64,000 nucleotides of DNA from Plotosus lineatus (Eukaryota; Chordata; Actinopteri; Siluriformes; Plotosidae), in contig CM045737.1 of assembly GCA_024760905.1 (NCBI GenBank), positions 18,368,348-18,432,347 on the forward strand. The letters are read 5' to 3'. Shown here in pieces: positions 36,492 to 56,889 of the stretch (position 1 is the first letter of the stretch; each line of letters starts with the position of its first letter). The notes under the pieces were generated by a model. The model worked only from the letters and a program-made list of their open reading frames with translations, ran no database searches and was not told the origin of the DNA. Position numbers and translations under genes: made by a program.

Positions 36492-36535
<44 letters not shown>

Positions 36536-37390
36536 TCATAGTTCACCCTGTCTCTAGGCTGTTTTTTTAATTATATTGTGCATACTTTTTCATTACTTTG
36601 ACACAAAAATGCATGTAATTATAATACAGTACTTTCACATTTTCAAAATGCTCAGTCAGTGTTCACCACCAGCAAAACCTGAACACTTGCAGCAATTTTT
36701 TTTTAATGTTCAATTAATTTGTAAACAGTTTAAACTGTTAACTTTCAGCTAAAAAACAAACATATTTAGATTAAGGTACATGGAAATATGCTTCATTTTA
36801 ATCTTGGAAACACCTATATTTGAAATGCATATAGGCAAAACATAGAGGTAGATTTTCTTGTGAATATATTCAAATCATGAGTTTTAGTGAGAGAAATTGT
36901 AGCATGATTGCAATTAGGGAAAATTTATCACACTTAATAGAGGTATCAATATGTGGCAGGATAAAAAAAAGAGAAAAAAAAAACAAAAATTTGTTCTGGG
37001 TGTATGGATAACTATTGATGCTAAATATTCGACTGTATGGGTATAACAGATATAGTCAGTATTCCTTTTTTCAAGGGCAAACTTTTTATACAGCAGACTT
37101 TACTGGTACCTAAATGTATTGTTTCATTTAGTGTACTGGAAATGCACACTTTTTCGTGATAGTGCACTGAGAAAAATTAAACATAGAGCTTTCAATATGT
37201 ACTAGAATTTTATTGTGCTTGTCTGGCATTACAATGTGTAGTGTGCTATAATAAGTGGGCCATTCCATCAAACGTGTGCCATTTGCCTGCTGTAACTATT
37301 TAAAATTCAACTTGAGAGCTTTACCATAATTAATAGAATAACATATTGTAAACTCTACTTAAAAATGTGTATTCTCAGGTAACTTTATTT
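33245..37390. other. Intergenic, no gene seen
   Basis: This is a 4-kb stretch without recognised transposons, only (A)n and (T)n runs and a (CA)n at about 36494-36534. The part at 34860-35400 (CCGCAATTACCTTGTCATTT, TTCATTAGTCCTCAATTAAC) is homeodomain-site-rich in appearance and is a candidate regulatory block. Confidence 0.35.
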
Positions 37391-37399
37391 ATTCATTTA

Positions 37400-37506
37400 T
37401 TCACTAATTCACTCATTTGCTGATCCACTTAATCATACTAGGGCAGTGCTTCTCAATTATTTTCTGTGGCGCCGCCCCCCGAAGAAAAAAAAAAACATTC
37501 CCCTCC

Positions 37507-37539
<33 letters not shown>

Positions 37540-38390
37540 CGCCCCGCGAGCGACTATAAATAGTACTAGTCTATACAATTGTTATTCGTACACCTCTGCA
37601 TAATTATATCTTTATTAACATTAAAAAAAATAAATAAATAAAGACATCTGGTTCAATTTTACAACAAAGAAAAACTTCATTAACGTTGTTTTTTAATCTG
37701 TAATAGAAATGGTTTAAAGTTCAGCAATGTGCCTGAAATAAAAAACAAATACTTCCATCCTTATTTAAACTTAAACTTATCTTAATCTTGTTTTAATATC
37801 TCCATCTCTCTCCACCTTTCTCTTCGATCCTGTGAGAAAAATTTCCGTGTTGTTTCTTGAGGGGTTGTTTACTGCACTTCATATCGTTTGCTCGTGCGAA
37901 AAAACCGCTACACCACAGCGCGACAATGAGAGCGCCACTGCCAACTAGTGGAGTGGAGGTGCAGTTAGACTTAATTCTCGTACACAATTCCAGAAAAGCA
38001 TGTTCCCCAGGGTCATACGCACTCCCCCCGGCATCATACCGGGGGGGGGGGGGCACTATTTGAGAAGCACTGTACTCGGGACACAGGTAAGCTCAAGCCT
38101 ATTCCAGCCATTACTGGGTGAAGGTGTGGTACATCCTGAGCAGATCTCCAAACAATTGCACAGTAAAATACATAACCATTCACACCCACACTCACAATTA
38201 GGGGGAAATTGGAACAGTCAGGTAATGTGCATGTCTTTGGACTGTAGGTGGAAGCTGGAGTACTCGGCGGGAAACCACACAAAAAAAGAGAAGAGCATGT
38301 AAACTCCACACAGAAATACCCAAGCCCAGGACTCGAACCCAGGAAGCTTTTGCTGTAAGGCATAGACGCCATGCTCCTTTATTCAATTGC
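37400..38390 (-). repeat. Dispersed fish repeat, split by a hAT-like MITE
   Basis: The halves are about 37400-37443 and 38073-38390. They join across the inserted element into a normal minus-strand copy (TGATCCACTTAATC, GTCTTTGGACTGTAGG, GGACTCGAACCCAGG). Confidence 0.65.
37444..38072. mobile_element. hAT-like MITE
   Basis: The ends CAGTGCTTCTCAATTAT and ATTTGAGAAGCACTG are inverted repeats, flanked by 8-bp TACTAGGG (37436-37443) and TACTCGGG (38073-38080), 7 of 8 identical. The interior has (C)n/(G)n and (CA)n tracts and no transposase. Confidence 0.75.
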
Positions 38391-38880
38391 AAGTTTATTC
38401 ATATATTTTATTCATCATGAATTTTGTACAATTTAATTTCAAGGTTATGTGACATGCGTACCTGCAAAATAGCACATCTGTAACATTGCATTCAAGCAAA
38501 TTTGTACAAGCCAGGAGAAAGACCAAATGGTACAAGAAAAATGATTAGATGTAAAAGGTTCCAGCACATGAATCCTGTATGTACACAAAAAAAATTGATA
38601 ATACCTGATAGTAGTCCCTGACAGAACCCGCTTAGTGCACTGTCCTGTGGCTAAATTAATATTCGTTGGTCTCCATCTACATTAAAAGTATTTGTACCAG
38701 TCATTGTTGAGCACTACGGTACTATGAACTGTACACTTCTCGTATCCTTTATGAAGGGAGTGAGTTACCTTTGTCCACTATGATTTTCAAAGAACTCATC
38801 CTGGGACTTGATCTCTGAGCTATGATCCCTCTTTATAAGCCCATAAAATATGCTGAACCGATCTGTCTGGAAACAACTTT

Positions 38881-39209
38881 CCTTCATTCATTCATTCGTT
38901 TTCTGTAACCGCGTAATCCTAATTAAGGTCACGGGGAGGCCGGCGCACATCCCAGCCGACTCCGGGCAAGGGCAGAGTGCACACTGGACACGCCATCGCA
39001 GGGCGGGAAACATGCTGACGGCTATAAAACTACTCTTATCGAAAGGCAACAATGCTTCTTTTTCATGAACCTCTCACCATCGACAGTGAGAGACATGGCC
39101 CGCCTTTAATAACCCAGTTAGCGGCATGGGGGAACCGTGACAACCTGTTGAGAGTGGGGCTTGAACCCCCCCCAAACTTAGGGTCAGTGATCCAGGAACT
39201 TTACCACCA
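38881..39209 (-). mobile_element. tRNA-headed SINE with L2-like tail (copy B8)
   Basis: (CATT)n tail at left, core, and decayed head near 39190. Perfect 12-bp duplication GGAAACAACTTT at 38869-38880 and 39210-39221. Confidence 0.85.
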
Positions 39210-39915
39210 GGAAACAACTTTTGAGCGAGCAATCACTTTGGCCTTAAAACCCCAGCTGAACTAGTGTATAGGGAATGTTCATTCTTTTGCAATTATCCTG
39301 GTGTGTCCTAATGGTCAGATGATGTGGGCTAAACTTGGTTAAACCTATGGCTTTTGGCTGCAGTCATATCATTCGTCTTTGTGAGTCAATTAGCTGATCT
39401 CGCCACATTACTCAAAAGGGAAACTGGAGAGTGAATGATATATAGTACCGATAATATGTCCTGTAGTACAATGTGGACTACACAGCAGTAGTATTTGTTC
39501 ATTAAATTGTTGTTTATTTGTTACAGTATTAAGGTTACTTCTCGTGTGCTTCCCTGTCAAAACAAAGGCTGTCCCATAATGGTAGGATACACCAACACTT
39601 TGGCCTACAAGCAGGCACGTCTTTCTCTTAATCAGTACTTAGACTTGTACTGTTCTAGAAAGTCTGTAATGTAGCTGCCAAAGCCAGCCTGACCTTTCAC
39701 CTTTTACAAATTTTGTAAGTCGTATAGTGACCATCCTAGTAGCATGACTCTGAAGGTCAGCCATTTACCTTTTACGACAACTGGCTGATGTCTTTATTCA
39801 GAATGATTCAAACAACCTTGCAGTGAACCCTAGGCTTCCTCAGTTGCCCTAAGGTGTGTAGGTCACACTATGGTTCTCTGAAGACTGCCAGGGTTCCTGT
39901 TCCCTGGGCCTAGAG

Positions 39916-40490
39916 CAGTGATTCCTAACCTGGGTTCGATCGAAGCCTAGGGGTTCGGTGAGTCGGTCTCAGGGTTTCGGAGGAGCCTCTGCCACGGAGG
40001 TCAAGACACACCCGAGTCATCATGTCAATTAGTGATGACACGCCCCACTTGGCCATCACTGGCTGCAGATGATCACATTACATTGCTTGGCCAATCAGTG
40101 CCGTGGGGAATTTAGCGCGCTCAGTAGTCAATGTGTGAAGTTGTGAGATTTTTTTCTGAATATTTTAATCCATACTATGTCGAGCAAAAAAAGAAAATTG
40201 TCGGACGAATATGTACAACATGGATTCACATGCATCACGGAACGTGATGGGACTCGGTGTCCTATCTGAATGATTTGCAATGCCAAGTTGAGCAACTCTA
40301 GCTTTGCACCGGCAAAACTAAAGGAACACTTCATGAAACTGCATGGAGATGGGAATACAAGAACACAACAGTACCGATATCTTGAATTTGTAAAAAAATC
40401 ACGTTTTTATTTTTCACTGATGAAGGGTTCGGTGAATGTGCATATGAAACTGGTGGGGTTCGGTACCTCCAACAAGGTTAAGAACCACTG
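39916..40490 (+). mobile_element. hAT-family transposon derivative with BED-finger remnant
   Basis: The ends CAGTGATTCCTAACCTGGG and AACAAGGTTAAGAACCACTG are inverted repeats, flanked by a perfect 8-bp duplication GCCTAGAG (39908-39915, 40491-40498). From ATG at about 40179 it encodes the start of a transposase (MSSKKRKLSDEYVQHGFTCI, one stop, then MICNAKLSNSSFAPAKLKEH and FMKLHGD), a BED zinc-finger arrangement as in ZBED/hAT proteins. The rest of the transposase is deleted. Confidence 0.85.
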
Positions 40491-40564
40491 GCCTAGAGAA
40501 AACAGAACACAATGTGAACCCCTGATAAAAGTACGTAAACCATTGATGAGGGTATTTCATTTTA

Positions 40565-40895
40565 TTTCATCTTATTTTCTGAACCACTTTAAACTTTACT
40601 TGAAACTCATCACAGCTGGATCTGGGCAAAGTTAGGGTACACCTTGATTACGTCACCAGACCAATGCGAGGCAACACACACACACACACTTGTGGGCAAT
40701 CAAGCAAATCCAACTACCTTCTTGTCTGTGTCTTTGGATTGTTGGAGGAAACCAGAGTATCTGGAGGAAACCCAAGTAAGAACATGGAAAACATGCAAAC
40801 ATCATATAGAAATGCTGGGCACAAGGCTCGAACCCCAGACATTGTTGCTATGAGGTGGAAGTGCTAACTACAATGCCACTGTGCCGCCTGATGAA
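40565..40895 (-). repeat. Dispersed fish repeat
   Basis: This is a minus-strand copy (TTCTGAACCACTTTAAAC, GTCTTTGGATTGTTGGAGG, GCTCGAACCCCAGACATTG). Confidence 0.55.
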
Positions 40896-41304
40896 GGTAT
40901 GTCACAACTAAACTATTAGGTAATATGGTCATCGTGTGACTTTCTGATAGTATCAGCACGTGTATGTGCATGAACAAGAAAGCACCCAGATGTTAAATGC
41001 TTCACCTCTGTCCTATCCTCTGTTCACAAAACCATTGCTACATGCATGCAACTGTGCAGCCAGATTAAAGATAACAGAGTAACAAGATAATCAAATACAC
41101 TATCATTATTATTATTAGACTCAGTCATCAAAAACAAACAAACAAAAAAAATCAACATTGGTATAAATTTTAATTTCATGATAACATTATACAGCTTAAT
41201 CGTCCGAACCAAATTTTTAAAAAATCTTGCAACGCCATTGTTATTTTATGTTATTCAATGTCATCCATTATGACCAAAATACATGATTTACATTATACAA
41301 ACAG

Positions 41305-41621
41305 GGCAGTGGTGGCCTAGTGGTATAGGGCGCTGGATCGCTGATCCAAAGGTTGGGGGTTCGAGTCCTACTCTCCACAAGGTTGTCACTGCCCCCAGTG
41401 CAGCTAACTGGGTTATCAAAGGCCGGCCATGTCTCTCACTGTCTATGGTGTGAGGCATGTAAAAGAACCATTGCTGACTTTCGACAAGAGTAGGCTGCAA
41501 AGCCGTCGGCGTGTTTTCGCCCTGCGATGGCCTGGCGAGCTCTCCAGGGTGTACTCTGCCCTCATCCGAAGTTGGCTGGGATGGGCGCCAGCCTCCCTGC
41601 GACCCTAATTAGGATTAATGA
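41305..41621 (+). mobile_element. tRNA-headed SINE with L2-like tail (copy B9)
   Basis: Head GGGCAGTGGTGGCCTAGTGG with B box GGTTCGAGTCC, full core and L2-like tail ending CCTAATTAGGATTAATGAA. The terminal GAAT array is missing. Confidence 0.83.
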
Positions 41622-41624
41622 AGG

Positions 41625-42246
41625 ATGTTTGTATAGTTCTCTGACTGTTTCGCAGCTTTAATCACCGAAAATATTTTACTCTCCAGCAAATATAACCCAG
41701 GTCACTGCTGACAGTAATAACTCACGAAAATGCAAAAATTGTCAGCATGCTACTTCTCAAATAACACATTCAACACAAAAGTGTTAGAGATGCATGACCC
41801 CATCACAGTTGGCGAGGGAAACGATTTGAGCAATATTATATGCAAAAACTAATGTAAAGGCATTTTTCAGTGAACACGGTGCCACTTTATGAGCAAAGTG
41901 TCTTGGTACGTTATGTAATTGCCCAGAGCACATATTGCATAGCGGAATGTAGCATGTAGTGCTAAGTGGATGCTAGAGGCCCTTTCAAATGGACTTTAAC
42001 ACAGGCCATCTGCAGCGGAGACACTGCCAGAATCAAGTTTATCTTGGGCAGGGTAACACCAAGGTGTTGACTGGTTTGGGTACGGCCTCTCTCGCTTTTC
42101 TTGTGTGTGCAGAGATGCAAAGACTGATGTCCAAGCAAAAATAAAAGCCTCACAGATTTTTCTATCAGATGCTATATGAGGCAGTGCCAGCTCAAATACT
42201 GTACTGACTCTTTTCCAAGTTTTTTCTCCTCACCCCACCCTCCTCA

Positions 42247-42293
<47 letters not shown>

Positions 42294-43985
42294 TTACAAA
42301 AGATCATATAACCATCTTTTGTTTTTTTCTCTACATGTCATTATCGTAATTGCTAGATGTTTATGGGAATGAGGGGAATGCAAAACCTGAAACTGTCTTT
42401 CTCCTTTCATGTTCAGGGAAATCCCTGGAAAGCTCCCAGGTCACCTTAAAATGATCTCTTGTTTTTGATGATGGAACGCAGTCTGATTATGGCTGTTATG
42501 TCTTGAAATAATGTCGAACAGTCTCACAGACTTGGTTTCACTGAGGCCTGGTTTTCTAAGAGACAAAGGCGAGGCTGTAGCCAGCAGCACAGTGCCAGCT
42601 CAGACTCTCCAAAACAAATGTTGATCCACGAAGCACTGCATGGAAGTATGTAGTACAGTGGTGCTGAAGCACTATACTGAAACTACGCTCTGATCCCACA
42701 CCAGCTATTCATTAGGTTCATGGACAATGTAATGAAACATTTAGGAATTCAGCTTTAGGTAGATAGATCGATTAATCTTACCCTCAAGACAAGGGTGTGT
42801 ACACTCTGGAAATCTTGAACCCCCCTCACCCTCCACCCCCAAGAAGTAGCACTTGATGTAACGCAACATCAGCAGTGGCAACTGAGTCGCTGGACAGGAC
42901 AAAGGTGTTGTTTTCAGTGTTTTTTGTTTATTTTCTTTACAAAAAAAAAAAAAAAAAAAAAAATACAACAATATACATTATTAATAAATGCCAATTTAGC
43001 TCATTGTTGTCATGATAGTCATTCACTGTAGCCATTGTATAATAAAAGGAAGACACATACCATTTAGGCCAGAAACATGATAAATAAAACACATTTGTGC
43101 AAGTGAAGCAAAGCATGCAAGCTCCAAATAGAAATTAATTCATAAAGCATCCACCTGCCCGACATTTCTGCCCCTTCTGGTAGCTTAACCAGAGAGGATA
43201 AATATTGTACCAAAAAAAAAAAAAAAAACCCACATGAATAATAAGCATAAATGCAATGGGATATATTTTCCTCATGTAATAACTATCTACACTCACAATA
43301 TTGTAAACATGTTGTAAACAAATGTTTGTCTCTGCTCATTCTTACAGATACTCAGGTCTGTATAATGCTATATGAATTTGACAGAATTGAAAACATGAGT
43401 CAGAGATAAACTGTGTACAATGTATGTCTCAATGCTTCTTTACAAAGATGTAGCAATAAAATTGAAATAAAAGATTTGAAGTCAAAATTATAGTATTTCC
43501 AGTCAACATCATTACAGTCCTGCCTTTTAAACTGAGTGGTGTGCTAATGCAATTAAACTGCATGAATAACTAAGTGCTTTGCTTATCTCTCAGAGAAAAC
43601 TGATCACGAGAAACATACTTTAATTCAGATGTATGTTTTTTGTGACACTTGCAATGCTCAAAAGTTTATAGCATTACAATCCTCATGAATGCAGACATCT
43701 GAATCTGACACGCAAGGTACCCATTATCCTGATTCTCCGTTTCTGTGCAGTGGACTGTATAATTTAAGGCACTGAATAGAAATGCAAATAAATAGATGAG
43801 TCTAACTGTTGCTGGGACGACTGCACAGAGCATTGCATGAAGGGTCAGCATTACTCCACATTTTTATATTAAATATTTAAAAATAATAATTAAAATAAAG
43901 TCCCAGTGTGGAATAAAGGAAACTGGTAGGCTTTGATGTTGTTCCACTAGATATCACATTTTAAAACGCCAGGATCTGCTATTTA
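41625..43985. other. Intergenic, no gene seen
   Basis: It contains a (CA)n at about 42247-42292 and an (A)n run at 42940-42963. Otherwise it is unassigned, with no transposon recognised. 42340-42660 is repeat-free and balanced in composition. Confidence 0.35.
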
Positions 43986-44009
43986 AAGGAATAGGCTGTA
44001 GGATCAGGG

Positions 44010-44341
44010 TGAGGTTCTCTTTGGGAGTAACGAGGATGGATAGGATCAGGAATGAGTACATCAGAGGGACAGCACATGTAAGACGTTTTGGAGACAAAGT
44101 CAGAGAGGCTAGATTGAGATGGTTTGGACATGTACAGAGGAGGGATAGTGAGTATAGGTTGGAACTACCAAGCAGAAGGCCTAGAGGAAGACCAAAGAGA
44201 TGATTCATGGATGTGGTGAAGGAGGACATGAAGGCAGTTGGTGTAAGAGAAGAAGATGCAGAGGATAGGGTGAGATGGAGGCAGATGATTCGCTGTGGCG
44301 ACCCCTGAAGGGAAAAGCTGAAAGGAGAAGAAGAAGAAGGG
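44010..44341 (+). mobile_element. 5'-truncated RTE LINE fragment
   Basis: 332 bp of RTE 3' end. It encodes MDRIRNEYIRGTAHVRRFGD, LRWFGHVQRRDSEY, RRPRGRPKR and DVVKEDMKAVG, then GATGATTCGCTGTGGCGACC and a (GAA)n tail. It is bounded by a perfect 13-bp duplication TGTAGGATCAGGG at 43997-44009 and 44342-44354. Confidence 0.9.
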
Positions 44342-44351
44342 TGTAGGATCA

Positions 44352-44610
44352 GGGCAGCTGTAGCCTAATGGTTAGAGAAGTAGCGCTGGGACTGAAAGGT
44401 TGCTGGTTCGATTCCTGAACCAGCAGGAAAAATGGGTGGCAGTGGGGGAGTGAGCTGCACCTTCCTTTCACTTCCTCCACATTTATGGCTGAAGTGCCCT
44501 AGATCAAGGCATCGAACCCCCAACTGCTCTCTGTGCACAACATTGTATGGCAGCCCACTGCACCAAGTGTGTTCTCACTTTGGATGTGATCAATTGAGTT
44601 TGTGCGTGTC
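44352..44610 (+). mobile_element. tRNA-headed SINE, fourth family
   Basis: Head CAGCTGTAGCCTAATGGTTA (A box TAGCCTAATGG) and B box GGTTCGATTCC; body ACCAGCAGGAAAAATGGGTG, ATCAAGGCATCGAACCCCCA and AACTGCTCTCTGTGCAC. It runs into (TG)n and then (TA)n at 44600-44651. It abuts the RTE fragment. Confidence 0.75.
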
Positions 44611-44661
<51 letters not shown>

Positions 44662-45029
44662 TTTGGCATGTAGTGCTAAGGCTCCAAATTGCACCCAACT
44701 GAAATACCCCTTTTAGAACGCTTAGCTACTGCAGAAACATAGTGATGCAAGATGGCAGCCTCCATGAGAGGGGACCCACTCACCACGTCGCGGATATAAA
44801 TAGCTTTTTGTACGGTTATGAAACTTAACAACTTAATTATGAAAGCTTAATAAATACTTACTGTATTCCTAATATATGCAATTTCTGCAAATATTACATA
44901 CTGAACCTTTAAGTTCAAAGTAAATTCACCTTTTTTTTTTTTTGGTCACTGAAAACACAATTAGCACTAAAACCACAAGTAATGTAGAACTGATTGATTT
45001 ATTCTAGATCAGGACTAAAATTCTACTCT

Positions 45030-45400
45030 CTATTACTCACTCATTTGCTGAATCGTTTAATCCTTGTAGGGTCACAGGGAAGCAGAATCCTATCTCAACT
45101 GACTCTGTATGAAGGCACACCCTAAACAGCTAGCCAGACCACTGTAGAGCAAACACATACACAACCATTCACATTAACATCCACACCGAGAGGCAATTTG
45201 GAAAAGCCAATTAGCCTAAATGTACATGCCTTTGGATTGTGGGAGAAAACCGGAGTACCCCTGTGGGAACCCATGCAAGCAAGAGGAGTCCATGTTAACT
45301 CCACTCCAGAAAAAAAATAAATAAATAAAAAAAACGCCCGGGACCTTCTTGCTGTGAGGCAGAAATGCCAACCATTATGCTACTAATAGCTATTACACCA
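45030..45400 (-). repeat. Dispersed fish repeat
   Basis: This is a minus-strand copy (GCTGAATCGTTTAATCC, GCCTTTGGATTGTGGGAG, GACCTTCTTGCTGTGAGGC). Confidence 0.6.
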
Positions 45401-45431
45401 TAACAGGTATTGAGTTATTATAATATCTGAA

Positions 45432-45655
45432 CTCCCAGTGCAGCTAACTGGGTTATCAAAGGCGGGCCATGTCTCTCACCGGCTATGATGAGAGGCATGT
45501 AAACGAACCATTGCTGACTTTCGTAAAGAGCAGCGTCAAAGCCGTCAGCGTGTTTCTGGGGACAAGTAGCAAGCGTTCCTGCGTCCGGGTTAATCTTCTC
45601 CGGAAGAGGCCAATTGCGACACTACCCTACGGGGATAAGATATAATGATGATAAC
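45432..45655 (+). mobile_element. SINE core with a third, different tail
   Basis: The head is missing. The core runs from CCCAGTGCAGCTAACTGGG to GCCGTCAGCGTGTTTC. It then changes to GGGGACAAGTAGCAAGCGTT, GAAGAGGCCAATTGCGACAC and CTACGGGGATAAG, ending in ATAATGATGAT. This matches neither the RTE-like nor the L2-like tail. Confidence 0.6.
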
Positions 45656-45659
45656 ATCT

Positions 45660-46912
45660 GAAACAAATAATGTACAGACGTAATCTCCAGCAAAAGTATA
45701 GATTCGCTAAAAATGTACCTAAAATGTGGTTGGAATTCAGATGTCTCAAAAATCACTGAAGTTTCAAGGGGAAGACTGTAGCTGCCATTACAGTGAGCAA
45801 TACCATATTGAGGGTACACAGTATGTTTATGTTATATAATGATATGTGCAGCTTTCCCTGGCCAGTCAATCAGCCAATTGATCCAGTCATGAGGTCGGTG
45901 CACAGCAGGTCCTTTACTGTGCAGATACTTTGGGAGTTCCCCTGATAGCCCTTATTTTTATCCAAACAATCGGCAAGTCTTTTCAGCTTACATTATGGTT
46001 TAACACTGACAGATATATCTGAGTATGATGCATACAAGCCAAGAGAGGTGTGGTAGAATAAATAATGAGTTTACAAGAGAATGTGGAATTTTGGTTTGAA
46101 GTCAAAGATGAAATGACATCAGAGCTACTGAACACGATAGCAATATTTCAAACTGGCAAGGTTATCTGCGATTTAAGAATAGAACTTTTTATAATGTGTT
46201 ATATGCAGAAAGCGGAAACTTATTTCAGTCAACACAGAAAGAAAACTTTTAAAAAAATTGCTTAAGGCACAGAAAATGCATTTTTAAATTACATATCAAT
46301 TTCATTATTACCTTGAACATAGATGCATTACAAAAATATTCCGTCTATGAATCAAGTTGAAAATACATTACTTAACTTATGGCTTTATAATTTACAACGC
46401 AATATCTGTCAACCATAATTTAAATTACTTAAGTTAAAAAAAATTAAAAAAAAATTAACTCCTAAAACAAATTTAGTTTGTCATATTCAAATGAAACCAA
46501 CTGATACTCAGTGCTTTAAATGGTATGTGGATCTGAACATATTGGTTAAGATAAACTAACCTTTTCAAGAGACGACGAACCACTCATAGCCTTTTCAAAC
46601 CGTATTTGTTTTATCGATAAGGTATTAATTTCAGAGGAATAAATTTTGGATTAGCGGTATACAACCAACCCTAATTGCCATGAGAGTTTGTATTTAAATA
46701 CTTCCCTTTGAAGATCGTTGTTCCATAAATACTCCTCAAAAGTGACATTTTATGAAAATGAAATAATAAACAAGGCAAAAGGAAATATCTCAGCAAGATA
46801 GGACGAGTGTCCTGCTAGGGTTTGTGCTTTAGAACCATGTTTCTGGTTTTGAGTTCACCTGTCTGACAGGCACAAGGTCCTTTTTTGTTTGTTTCTTTTC
46901 TTTAGAATTTCG
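45660..46912 (-). other. Probable runx2 3' UTR and flank
   Basis: This is sequence directly after the runx2 stop on its strand, AT-rich and without recognised repeats. RUNX2 genes have multi-kilobase 3' UTRs, so much of this is probably transcribed. No polyadenylation signal could be chosen with confidence. Confidence 0.4.
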
Positions 46913-55087
<8,175 letters not shown>

Positions 55088-55420
55088 TTAGATGAGACGG
55101 CGCATGAGCTAATGGTACTGGGACTCTTGCCATGCCACTGCATGACTGTTCCGTTGGCATGGTCTCCACAAGCAGCATCCTATTAATTACACACATTCCA
55201 AAATCTTATAGCTTTTGTAGCAATTTCAAATAGCACACTGATACACCAATTTTTTTTATACAGTAGATATCCCTCTGACTGAGATTAAATTAATGTAGAG
55301 CTATACTGGCCATTGAATTGTTCATTATATAAATACAGTCCTTCCTCAGAGTGGCATCACAGTGATAGAAATGCAATGTGTTCCATAAGAAAGGAAAATA
55401 ATTGTAGTTCATTAATACCC

Positions 55421-56190
55421 CCATTTCACTGGACTACGGAATGCAAGGATCGCAGCTGAAAGGCGCGGAACACAGTCTATGGAAGAGCTTCGGCATTTTT
55501 ACACGGAAAACGGGTGCAAATCCTACGGAAAAGTGGAAATTCTTATACACCCATTTCACTGGACTACGGCATGCAAGGATCGTATAGCGGAAAGGTGCGG
55601 AATGCAGTCTCGAGAAGAGCTTCGGCATTTTTACACGGAAAATCGGTTAAAATCCTTTGAAAAAGTGGAAATTCTTACACTCTTGGAATGTTCACAGCAT
55701 GTGCGGAACACGCACGGCAAAGTACGCCAACGTGACCCCACGGAACACTCATGGAATTTTTATCCGTGAACGTGCATTTGAACATGTTCAAAAGCACATT
55801 CGCGGAATATTTTGGCCTGCCGGAAGCATACGGAAGTGGAGGAAGACTTGAGGAATAACTACGGAATCACAAGGAAGATGCGGGAATAATGTGGAAAGGT
55901 GCGGAACGCAGTCTAGAGAAGAGCTTCGGCATTTTTACATGGAAAATGGGTTAAAATCCTATGAAAAAGTGGAAATTCTTAAACTCTTGGAATGTTCACA
56001 GCATGTGTGGAACAGACTCGGCAAAGTACGCCAACGTGACCCCACGGAACACTCGCGGAATTTTTTTTCCGCGAACGTGCATTTGAACATGTTCAAAGGC
56101 ACGTTCACAAAATATTTTGGCCTGCCGGAAGCATACGGAAGTGGAGGAAGACTTGAGGAATAACTACGGAATCACAAGGAAGATGCGGGA
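55421..56190. repeat. Tandem repeat, 304-bp unit (2.4 copies)
   Basis: Aligned landmarks GAAGAGCTTCGGCATTTTTA lie near 55482, 55614 and 55918. The last two units are spaced 304 bp apart; the first is shortened to 132 bp. Each full unit contains GAATGTTCACAGCATGTG, TACGCCAACGTGACCCCAC and GGAATAACTACGGAATCAC. The GGAA motif recurs throughout. Confidence 0.9.
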
Positions 56191-56246
56191 ATAATAGACA
56201 ATTCGCATCTCGGCTTGTGCCGATCATGGGATCTCGACTACCAAGC

Positions 56247-56648
56247 ATGGCGGAAGTAAACCTTGATGTGGATGAGAACTGCACTATCGATGCGTTTAAT
56301 TTATGGAAAGTTCCCGAACTTTGGATGTATTGTTTCCGTAGGGGTCTTCCTGGTTGTTCCCGCAAGCGTAAAGATGAACTTGTTGCACTTGCGGCATTGT
56401 TACAAAAACCGCCGATAGTTTTGTCAAAGGCTGAGGAATCTAAACAGGTCCAACGTGGCTATGCCAGCTTGTTGACATTTGAAGTGGATGAGGAAATCGT
56501 GACAATTTCCGACCCCTTGGGACTTGAAGATGGCTGGGAGACGCCCTATCAAAGTGGCCGCTGTGTATGTACGCTGACAAAGCGGATTTTTTGATAATGA
56601 AGGACCAAGTACCCCTACTAGCGCGACTTCGTAATGACTACAAGGAAG
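56247..56648 (+). pseudogene. SAP-domain-like N-terminus of a transposon protein
   Basis: ATG at 56247 in a good Kozak context (AAGCATGG) starts MAEVNLDVDENCTIDAFNLW. The next part, KVPELWMYCFRRGLPGCSRK then RKDELVALAALLQK, has the helix-extended loop-helix pattern of a SAP DNA-binding motif (residues about 19-50). SDPLGLEDGWETPY follows. A one-base frameshift near 56565-56570 is needed to continue into YADKADFLIMKDQVPLLARL and RNDYKEG. This layout resembles the start of SAP/SWIM/YqaJ-type proteins found in fish mobile DNA; that link is from memory of the family and not tested. No SWIM or nuclease part is present here. Confidence 0.45.
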
Positions 56649-56889
56649 GTAAATACAAGTTTTACAGCTGTCACCGAGTGATCTGACCGCTCTCGTTCAT
56701 CTATTTTATACATTAACATAACTTTAACATAAATTAACATACCTATTTAATATAAAGAAAAAATTACATATATTTTACATATATAATTTGGCATCGCCGA
56801 TTTTTATGGTAAATTAACAGGTAAATAAAAGGTAATATAGTAGTCTGTAGGGTCTATGAATTCGAATAAAGAACACTTTAATTATAAAC

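Noticed and set aside
55421..56190. Centromeric or other satellite DNA
   Set aside because: Only about 2.4 units are present and they sit beside transposon-like frames, which fits subterminal repeats of a mobile element better.
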